This document shows positions 8,771 to 13,794 of a DNA stretch of 13,794 nucleotides, one piece after another. The DNA is from Burkholderiaceae bacterium. Its GTDB lineage: Bacteria; Pseudomonadota; Gammaproteobacteria; Burkholderiales; Burkholderiaceae_E. The translations under genes and the position numbers were made by a program. The notes under the pieces were generated by a model. The model made no database searches. It was not told the DNA's origin and worked only from the letters and a program-made list of their open reading frames with translations. Positions within the stretch are counted from its first letter, which is position 1, and every line of letters starts with the position of its first letter. The stretch spans positions 1 to 13,794 of the forward strand of contig JAHYJF010000069.1 of the NCBI GenBank assembly GCA_019428955.1, read 5' to 3'.

Positions 8771-9726
8771 GCGCCACCGAGGACCTGCCCCGGGCGCTGC
8801 GCTTCATCCAGCGCGACTGGCTGTCATGCAATCAGCTCGTGCTGCTCGAAGCCGACGGCGCGACGCTCATCGACAGCGGTTACGTCAAGAACGCGACCGA
8901 GACCGTGCGTTTGGTCGGGGCTGCGCTCGCGGGTAACGGCAACACGGCTGGAGCGCGCGACGTTCAGGGCAACCGGCCGGTGCCGCTGGCACGCGTGATC
9001 AATACCCACCTGCACTCCGACCACTGCGGCGGCAACGCCGCGCTCGCCGCCGCCTTCGGCTGCGAATTGATGGTCCCCGAGAGCAGTGCCGCAGCCGTTG
9101 CCGCCTGGGATGAGGAAGCGCTCACTTACAAGGCCACCGGCCAGCGCTGCGCGCGCTTTGTCGCCACTGGGACCATCGCGGCGGGCGAGACGTTTCGCGC
9201 CGCGAACGCCGAGTGGATCGCCCACGCCGCTCCCGGACATGACCCCGAGTCGCTGATCTTCCACTGCCCCGAACTCGGCGTGCTGGTCTCGGCCGACGCG
9301 CTCTGGGAGCACGGCTTCGGGGTGATCTTCCCCGAGCTGGCCGGCGAATCCGGCTTTGCCGAAGAGTACGCGGTCCTCGAGCTGATCGAAGCGCTGGCGC
9401 CGCGGATCGTGATCCCCGGTCACGGCAGCGCCTTCACCGACGCCGCCGGGGCGATCGCGCGGGCCCGCTCCAGGCTGGCGGCGATGGCCAGCGATCCGGC
9501 GCGCCACGCCCGCAGTGCGCTCAAGGTGCTGGTCAAGTACCGGCTGCTCGATTACGAACGCGAAACCGAGGCCGCGATGATTGCCGAGCTCTCTGGCGCC
9601 AGCGTCATGGCGGCTTCGGCCGTGGTGCTGGGGATCGATCCGGCCGCGGCACTGATGCGCACCATCGATGAGCTGGTCGCGCAGGGGCAGTTGCGCCGCG
9701 ACGGCGACTGGTTGCTCAACGTCTGA
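8767..9726 (+). CDS. Metallo-beta-lactamase-fold hydrolase with C-terminal helical (LACTB2-like) domain
   Basis: Predicted cytosolic two-metal hydrolase of 319 residues. The metal set is complete: HLHSDH (81-86; H81, H83, D85, H86), H158 in APGH, D177 in SADAL and H219 in IPGHG. The final 70-80 residues look helical with a winged-helix flavour, as in glyoxalase II/LACTB2 relatives. In this frame there is no ATG before 9070, which would remove the metal site region, and GTG 8839 would cut the first strand (RFIQRDWLSCNQLVLLE). CTG 8767 overlaps the preceding TGA and has a good Shine-Dalgarno, so it is chosen; CTG 8785 is possible. Encoded with the oxidoreductase, it might hydrolyse an acyl-CoA or another thioester or ester, but substrate is unknown. 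No signal peptide is seen. Confidence 0.85.
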   Translation: MSATEDLPRALRFIQRDWLSCNQLVLLEADGATLIDSGYVKNATETVRLVGAALAGNGNTAGARDVQGNRPVPLARVINTHLHSDHCGGNAALAAAFGCELMVPESSAAAVAAWDEEALTYKATGQRCARFVATGTIAAGETFRAANAEWIAHAAPGHDPESLIFHCPELGVLVSADALWEHGFGVIFPELAGESGFAEEYAVLELIEALAPRIVIPGHGSAFTDAAGAIARARSRLAAMASDPARHARSALKVLVKYRLLDYERETEAAMIAELSGASVMAASAVVLGIDPAAALMRTIDELVAQGQLRRDGDWLLNV

Positions 9727-9768
9727 GCCAGTCCGTCCCGCCGTGGCGGCCACCCCACAGCCAGAGTA

Positions 9769-9797
9769 TTGACTAGGGCAGACCGCCGACCCATCAT
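9769..9797 (+). promoter_or_regulatory. Sigma70-like promoter for the lipoprotein pair
   Basis: TTGACT (9769-9774) matches the -35 consensus at five of six positions; exactly 17 bases later CATCAT (9792-9797) matches the -10 at four of six. It sits in the 132-base gap after the hydrolase gene and would give a leader of about 55 bases before ATG 9859. An alternative -10, TCATAT at 9794, has a poorer 19-base spacing. Confidence 0.45.
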
Positions 9798-9858
9798 ATG
9801 CTCAGGGCGCGGCAAGTGCGCCCACCGCAACCCTTCGGCAAACAGCGGGAGACCGGCG

Positions 9859-10407
9859 ATGAACATGCAGAGAACCTGTTGTGGGGCTGCGCTCGTCCTG
9901 GCCAGTGTGCTGGCCGGTGGTTGCGCGGCACCTGCCGCGACCGACTCGATGACCGTATTCCCGGCCATCGCCACGGTGCAGAGCGTGCCGCAGGCATTGC
10001 GGGCCAACGTCGCGATCCGCGACGTCACCGGCGGCAGCGAAACCAACCCGGCGTGGGTCTCCAAGGTCGGCAGCGGCGAGTTCCGGGATGCGCTCGAGGG
10101 CTCGTTGCGCTCCGCCGGGATGCTGGCTCCCAATGCCCAATCGGGCCGTTTCCTGCTGACCGCCCATCTCGAGAAGCTCGACCAGCCGTACTTCGGCTTC
10201 GACATGACAGTGACCGCGACGGTCGCCTACAACCTGTCGGAGCGCGCCACCGGCAAGGACGTGTTCAAGAAATCTCTTGCGACACCCTTCACCGCCAAGG
10301 TCAGCGACGCCATCTACGCCCCGACCAGGCTGAAGCTCGCCAACGAGGGGGCGATCCGCACTAACATCCAGCGCTTGCTCGACGAGCTCGCGCGTCTCTC
10401 GCTATAG
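9859..10407 (+). CDS. Putative lipoprotein of unknown function
   Basis: 182 residues from ATG 9859, preceded by GGGAG (9847-9851); a longer open frame from 9769 would begin at the -35 box and hide the signal peptide. The N terminus is a lipoprotein signal: basic residue R5, a hydrophobic run ALVLASVLAGG and C22 as the lipid-bearing cysteine, followed by AAPAATD, so no Asp at +2 and probable outer-membrane sorting. The lipobox AGGC lacks the usual Leu at -3. The mature part alternates strands and helices; YFGFDMTVTATVAYNLSERATGKDVF (two short segments around 111-136) suggests a beta sheet that recurs in proteobacterial lipoproteins of unknown role. No catalytic motif is seen. The gene is followed after 30 bases by a second lipoprotein, so the two probably form an operon. 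Confidence 0.8.
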   Translation: MNMQRTCCGAALVLASVLAGGCAAPAATDSMTVFPAIATVQSVPQALRANVAIRDVTGGSETNPAWVSKVGSGEFRDALEGSLRSAGMLAPNAQSGRFLLTAHLEKLDQPYFGFDMTVTATVAYNLSERATGKDVFKKSLATPFTAKVSDAIYAPTRLKLANEGAIRTNIQRLLDELARLSL

Positions 10408-10437
10408 GGCGGCCTTCGGACCGGGAGGCAACCAGCG

Positions 10438-11436
10438 ATGAACTACCAACGGCCGGTAGCACTGGCTGTCGTCGTTGCCTTCGCCGCGGCGGGCTGCGCC
10501 ACCTCGTCGCAGGACATCGCCGCCACCTACACCTCGCCGCTTCAATACCAGAATCTCGATTGCGACCAGCTGGCCGCTGAAAACCAACGGATCTATACCC
10601 GCGTCAGCTCGCTCGGCGGACGGCTCGACGAGGCCGCCAAGAACGACAAGACCATCACCGGCGTGGGCATCATCCTGTTCTGGCCGGCGCTGTTCGCGCT
10701 CGGCGGCACCAAGACCCAGGAAGCCGAATACGCCCGCCTAAAGGGAGAGCACGACGCAGTCAAGCAGGCCGCAATACAGAAGAAGTGCCCAGCGATGGTG
10801 GCCGGGCAGACCGTCAGCCTGGCTACCACCGAGTCCTCGGCGCCAACCGTGGCAGGGGCTGTAACCGCTGCCGGGTCGGACGCGAGCGCAGCGCCCGAAC
10901 GCGCCCATGCCGGCATCTTTGCCGTCGGCGACCGGCTGGTCTACCAGAATTACGACAGCGTCAGCAAGGCGGTGACCGGCACCCAATCCCTGACCGTCAC
11001 CCGGATTGCCAACGGCAAAGTCGAGTACAACGACGGCGCGCTGACCACCGACGCGGCCGGCAATTGGCTCGCCGGAAAGGCTGCGGCAATCAAGTTCATC
11101 GGCATCTTCAAACCGTCGTATTCCGACATCGGCACCTGGCGCGGTCGATTCGAGTCCGGTAGCGATCGAGACCAATACGCCGAAGTCGAGGTGCGTGCGC
11201 TCGGCCCGGCCAGCTTCTCGGCCGAGGGGGTGACGCTAACCGCCATGCGGCTGCAGGTCTCGGGTTTCACCTCGGTAGTCCTGGTCGGCAGCGGAGCCGG
11301 CTACGGTTCTTATTCCCTCGATGGCGAGTTGCTGGTCGACCCAGCCTCGGGAGTGCTGCTGGCAGCCAACCTGCAATCCCGGCACCGTACGCTGGGCGCC
11401 AGCTGGAAACTGGTCAAGCGAGTAGCCCCGCGCTGA
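10438..11436 (+). CDS. Putative lipoprotein, two-part, unknown function
   Basis: 332 residues from ATG 10438 with GGGAGG at 10423-10428. A signal peptide (VALAVVVAFAAAGC) ends in lipidated C20. The first mature part (about 21-117) is a recognisable small proteobacterial lipoprotein module: YTSPLQYQNLDCDQL (31-45), a predicted helix with SSLGGRLDEAA (57-67), a hydrophobic Gly/Phe segment ITGVGIILFWPALFALGG (73-90), a charged helix and C117; C42 and C117 could pair. After an Ala/Ser/Thr linker (about 124-158) comes a second, beta-rich part (160-332) that I do not recognise. Homologues of the first part often end near residue 117, so this looks like a module with an added C-terminal domain. Some database relatives are wrongly named ABC-transporter components; nothing here supports that. 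Confidence 0.8.
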   Translation: MNYQRPVALAVVVAFAAAGCATSSQDIAATYTSPLQYQNLDCDQLAAENQRIYTRVSSLGGRLDEAAKNDKTITGVGIILFWPALFALGGTKTQEAEYARLKGEHDAVKQAAIQKKCPAMVAGQTVSLATTESSAPTVAGAVTAAGSDASAAPERAHAGIFAVGDRLVYQNYDSVSKAVTGTQSLTVTRIANGKVEYNDGALTTDAAGNWLAGKAAAIKFIGIFKPSYSDIGTWRGRFESGSDRDQYAEVEVRALGPASFSAEGVTLTAMRLQVSGFTSVVLVGSGAGYGSYSLDGELLVDPASGVLLAANLQSRHRTLGASWKLVKRVAPR

Positions 11437-11442
11437 ACCAGC

Positions 11443-11838
11443 CTATTTCCTGAAGCGCTCGTCGGGCTCGATCTGGTAGCCAATCGCGATCCGGTTGGTG
11501 GTCGCGGCGAGCGCGATCACCCGCATCAGCTCATGGTATTGGGCCTCGCTCATGCCCTTGGCGCGCGCCGACTCGGTGTGGGTGTGGATGCAGTACTCGC
11601 AGTTGTTGGCGACGCTCACCGCCACGTAGATAAGTTCCTTGGTAAGCGCGTCGAGCGCCCCCGGCGCCATCACGCTCTTGGCCTGCGCCCAGACCGCCGC
11701 GGCCTGCGGCGGGTCGTTGGCCAGCACCCGCCAGAAGTCGTTGATCTGGTCGCTCTTGCGGGTCGCACGGATGTCGTCGAAGACCGCGCGCGCTTCCGGG
11801 TTGGCCTCTTGGTCGCTTACTTTGGGGACGATCGCCAT
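11443..11838 (-). CDS. AhpD/carboxymuconolactone decarboxylase-family protein
   Basis: 131 residues, all-helical alkylhydroperoxidase-D-like fold. Seen: the redox motif CEYCIHTH, giving C80-x2-C83-x3-H87, the arrangement used by AhpD-type peroxidase/disulfide-reductase proteins rather than true carboxymuconolactone decarboxylases, which lack the cysteine pair. L65-T66-K67-E68 supplies the conserved Glu of the proton relay. Likely role: peroxide or thiol-disulfide chemistry in the cytosol; the partner is unknown, as no AhpC is nearby. GGGAG at 11846-11850 precedes the ATG at 11838. It lies tail-to-tail with the lipoprotein gene, only six bases apart, and 172 bases downstream of guaC on the same strand, separated by a strong inverted repeat. 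Confidence 0.88.
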   Translation of the reverse strand: MAIVPKVSDQEANPEARAVFDDIRATRKSDQINDFWRVLANDPPQAAAVWAQAKSVMAPGALDALTKELIYVAVSVANNCEYCIHTHTESARAKGMSEAQYHELMRVIALAATTNRIAIGYQIEPDERFRK

Positions 11839-11897
11839 GTCGCCGCTCCCTGTTTGTTTGCCAGCCGTGAGGGTAACTCAGGCCGGCAGCCCGCGTG

Positions 11898-11948
11898 GTC
11901 AGGCGTCCGCACCAAGCGGATATCGGGCCGCGACTGCGGGCGCCTGAC
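11898..11948. repeat. 13-bp inverted repeat with 25-base loop between guaC and the AhpD-like gene
   Basis: GTCAGGCGTCCGC (11898-11910) pairs with GCGGGCGCCTGAC (11936-11948): 12 exact Watson-Crick pairs and one T/G position that is a G-U wobble in a plus-strand RNA but an A/C mismatch in a minus-strand RNA. An alternative small hairpin, TCCGC-ACCAA-GCGGA (11906-11920), competes with it. No T-tract follows on either strand, so it is not an ordinary intrinsic terminator. It could end or attenuate guaC transcription, act as an operator for the AhpD-like gene, or belong to a small plus-strand RNA. Confidence 0.6.
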
Positions 11949-12010
11949 GACAGCACGCCACGCCGACGACCGGCGAGCGAACCCGACGACAGCATCCGCG
12001 ACGGCTCCCG

Positions 12011-12985
12011 TCAGATCAGGTACTCCGCGGCGTTGTCGTGCCCGAGGATCACGTAGTTGACCCGGCGGATGTCGAACAGCGTCGTGCCGCCGGCGTAGGA
12101 GATCGAACTCTGCAGGTCTTCTTCCATTTCGCGCAGGGTATCGCCGAGCTTGCCCTTGATCGGTTCGAGGATCCGCTTGCCTTCGACGAAACTGCGGAAT
12201 CCCTTGTTGAATTCCGAAGCCGAGCCAAAGTACTCCTTGTAGAGCTTGCCGTCGATCTCCACGGTCTTGCCGGGTGACTCCTCGTGGCCCGCGAACAGCG
12301 AGCCGATCATCACCATGGTGGCCCCGAAGCGAACCGACTTGGCGATGTCGCCATGCTCGCGGATGCCGCCGTCGGCAACGATCGGGCGGGTGGCCACGCG
12401 GGCGCACCACTTGAGCGCCGCCAGCTGCCAGCCGCCGGTGCCAAACCCGGTCTTGAGCCGGGTGATGCAGACCTTGCCCGGTCCGACTCCGACCTTGGTA
12501 GCGTCGGCCCCCCAGCGCTCCATGTCCATCACGCCCTCGGGAGTGCCGACATTGCCGCCGATCACGAACGCCTGCGGGAGCCGCTCCTTGATGTAGCGGA
12601 TCATGTTCTTGACGGTGTCGGCGTGCCCATGGGCAATGTCGATCGTCACGTAGTCCGCGCCCAGCCCGGTGCTGGCGAGCTCGTCGACCACCTGGTGGTC
12701 CTGCTCCTTGACCCCCAGCGAAATCGACACAAACAGCCCGAGGTCGCGCATCCGGCGCGCAAAGGCCACGGTGTCGTTATTGAAGCGGTGCTGGATGTAG
12801 AAGTAACCGTTGGCGGCGAGGAATTCGCAGATCCGGTCATCGACCACGGTCAGCATGTTGGACGGCACCGCCGGGATGCGGAAGCGCCGCGGCCCGAACT
12901 CCACCGAGGGGTCGCACTCGCGCCGGCTCGCGACGGCACAGCGCCGCGGCAGCAGCAGGATGTTTTCGTAGTCGAAGATTTCCAT
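12011..12985 (-). CDS. guaC: GMP reductase
   Basis: Converts GMP to IMP with NADPH, returning guanine nucleotides to the adenine branch; cytosolic TIM barrel. 324 residues with no CBS-domain insertion, which separates it from IMP dehydrogenase (usually near 490). The opening MEIFDYENILLLP and the region AVPSNMLTVVDDRI match the short GMP reductase branch known from Gram-positive bacteria (GuaC2 type, about 325 residues) more closely than the 347-residue enterobacterial enzyme. The active-site loop GVGPGKVCITRLKTGFGTGG (166-185) contains catalytic C173; ADGGIREHGDIAKS (204-217) and MIGSLFAGHEESPG (226-239) are phosphate-binding parts. Start ATG at 12985 has only a poor Shine-Dalgarno and lies below a GC-only palindrome (13006-13017), which could limit expression. 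No purine motif operator was recognised. Confidence 0.92.
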   Translation of the reverse strand: MEIFDYENILLLPRRCAVASRRECDPSVEFGPRRFRIPAVPSNMLTVVDDRICEFLAANGYFYIQHRFNNDTVAFARRMRDLGLFVSISLGVKEQDHQVVDELASTGLGADYVTIDIAHGHADTVKNMIRYIKERLPQAFVIGGNVGTPEGVMDMERWGADATKVGVGPGKVCITRLKTGFGTGGWQLAALKWCARVATRPIVADGGIREHGDIAKSVRFGATMVMIGSLFAGHEESPGKTVEIDGKLYKEYFGSASEFNKGFRSFVEGKRILEPIKGKLGDTLREMEEDLQSSISYAGGTTLFDIRRVNYVILGHDNAAEYLI

Positions 12986-13005
12986 CGCTCAGGTCCGAAA
13001 GCCGG

Positions 13006-13017
13006 GCGCCGCGGCGC
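13006..13017. repeat. GC-only 12-bp palindrome in the guaC leader
   Basis: GCGCCGCGGCGC is a perfect palindrome 20 bases upstream of the guaC ATG in the 117-base gap. It might fold near the ribosome binding region or bind a dimeric regulator, but such palindromes arise by chance in DNA of this composition. Confidence 0.3.
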
Positions 13018-13102
13018 GGCGCTCATCGGCTGGCACTGTACCGGAAATGGAGCGCAGCCGGCTTATGTCGAGCCGCGACGAATCCCGCAGCAAGGAGCCC
13101 CC

Positions 13103-13794
13103 CTACTGGTAGCTGCGCGCGTCGTCGATGACCTTGCCGTCGTTGGGCAATGAGCCGGGCGCCACCAGCTCGACTTCGCCGCGCAGCTTGGTGACGTCGC
13201 GAATGGCCTCGGCGATGCGCGTCGCGAGCCCCTCTTCGGCGCTGGCCGACTCGATCCGCAGCATCATCTGGTCGTTGGCCATCTCGCCGCTTACCACCAG
13301 CCGGGCGCGACCCAGTTGCGGGAAGCGACGCGCGATCTCGGCGACGTGTCCGGGCTGCACGAACATCCCGCGCACCTTGGTGGTCTGGTCGGCGCGCCCC
13401 ATCCAGCCCTTGATCCTGACGTTGGTGCGGCCGCAGGGCGAAGAGCCGGGCAGCACCGCCGACAGGTCTCCGGTGCCGAAGCGGATCATCGGGTAGACCG
13501 GACTGAAATTGGTGACCACGACTTCACCGACCTCGCCCGCGCTGACCGGTTCGCCGGTTCCCGGCCGAACGATCTCGAGGATCAGCTCCTCGTCGATGAT
13601 CATCCCCTCCATAGCCTCTGACTCGTAGGCCACCATGCCCAGATCGGCGGTGCCGTACCACTGCAGGACGGTCGCTATCCCCTGCTCGTGAAACCACGAG
13701 CGCAGGCTCGGCGGCAGAGCCTCGGCAGCAAGCAGCGCACGGCGTAGGTTGCCGATGTCGGCGCCGGACTCGCGCGCCTTCTCGACGATGATCC
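13103..13794 (-). CDS. Phenylacetate-CoA-ligase-like (PaaK family) acyl-CoA synthetase, C-terminal part
   Basis: The reading frame is open to the window edge, so 229 C-terminal residues of a protein of probably about 430 are seen; the ATG at 13636 is internal. Adenylate-forming features: WYGTADLGMVAYE (about residues 45-57 of the visible part), matching the A5 'Y-G-T-E' region of the family, then YPMIRFGTGDLSAVL, the hinge-side GDL motif, GWMGRADQTTKVRG, and a C-terminal small domain ending LPNDGKVIDDARSYQ, where the Lys fits the catalytic position. It should activate a carboxylic acid to its CoA thioester through an AMP intermediate. Aryl acids such as phenylacetate are the classic substrates, but many relatives act on other acids. 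guaC follows 117 bases downstream on the same strand. Confidence 0.88.
   Translation of the reverse strand, partial: IIVEKARESGADIGNLRRALLAAEALPPSLRSWFHEQGIATVLQWYGTADLGMVAYESEAMEGMIIDEELILEIVRPGTGEPVSAGEVGEVVVTNFSPVYPMIRFGTGDLSAVLPGSSPCGRTNVRIKGWMGRADQTTKVRGMFVQPGHVAEIARRFPQLGRARLVVSGEMANDQMMLRIESASAEEGLATRIAEAIRDVTKLRGEVELVAPGSLPNDGKVIDDARSYQ

Noticed and set aside
9743..9753. Small hairpin GTGG-CGG-CCAC after the hydrolase gene
   Set aside because: Four-base arms and no T-tract are too weak to call a terminator.
9769..9858. Upstream extension of the first lipoprotein gene
   Set aside because: It would overlap the predicted promoter and bury the signal peptide 30 residues inside the chain.
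11430..11457. Possible bidirectional terminator (GCGCT / AGCGC) at the convergent gene ends
   Set aside because: Five-base arms with an 18-base loop and no T-tract; it overlaps coding sequence on both sides.
11946..11994. Ten-base direct repeat GACGACAGCA at 11946-11955 and 11985-11994
   Set aside because: Two copies of a short GC-rich word in a 172-base gap are not convincing as a repeat array or an iteron.
12011..12985. IMP dehydrogenase as the identity of the minus-strand TIM-barrel gene
   Set aside because: There is no CBS insertion, the length is 324 residues, and the N terminus and active-site loop match short GMP reductases.

Overview
The window is GC-rich bacterial DNA, densely coding, with the strong third-position G/C bias that throws long open frames on the opposite strand of most genes. 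Two lipoprotein signal peptides mark a Gram-negative cell. Gene content (biotin-dependent acyl-CoA carboxylase, HMG-CoA lyase, a phenylglyoxylate-type 2-oxoacid oxidoreductase, a PaaK-like ligase) best fits a proteobacterium, probably beta or gamma; this is inference from gene families, not a placement. No tRNA, rRNA, CRISPR, transposase or phage gene was seen, and no gap between genes exceeds about 170 bp.

Region 1 (2-4127, + strand): the end of an acyl-CoA carboxylase biotin subunit (probably methylcrotonyl-CoA carboxylase alpha), a GhrA-type 2-hydroxyacid dehydrogenase, HMG-CoA lyase starting at TTG, and a small two-helix membrane protein whose ATG overlaps the lyase stop. Carboxylase plus lyase are two steps of leucine/isovalerate catabolism, ending in acetoacetate and acetyl-CoA; the dehydrogenase sits between them.

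Region 2 (4294-9726, + strand): a tight operon for a CoA-acylating 2-oxoacid:acceptor oxidoreductase, in the order gamma, alpha, beta, then a 540-residue flavoprotein combining a GltD/NfnB-like NAD(P)H:FAD core with an N-terminal cysteine domain and a C-terminal two-cluster ferredoxin, then a metallo-beta-lactamase-fold hydrolase whose only reasonable start is a CTG overlapping the flavoprotein TGA. The set resembles phenylglyoxylate:NAD+ oxidoreductase (PadEFGHI), with ferredoxin and flavoprotein fused. The likely outcome is an oxidative decarboxylation whose electrons reach NAD(P), with a hydrolase of unknown substrate co-translated.

Region 3 (9727-11436, + strand): a sigma70-like promoter and two tandem lipoprotein genes of unknown function, ending six bases from a convergent gene.

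Region 4 (11443-13794, - strand): an AhpD/carboxymuconolactone-decarboxylase-like protein, a strong 13-bp inverted repeat in the gap, a GMP reductase (GuaC), and the C-terminal half of a phenylacetate-CoA-ligase-like enzyme that runs off the window. The most notable items are the flavoprotein-ferredoxin fusion, the CTG start, the extra loop in the carboxylase and the unexplained inverted repeat.
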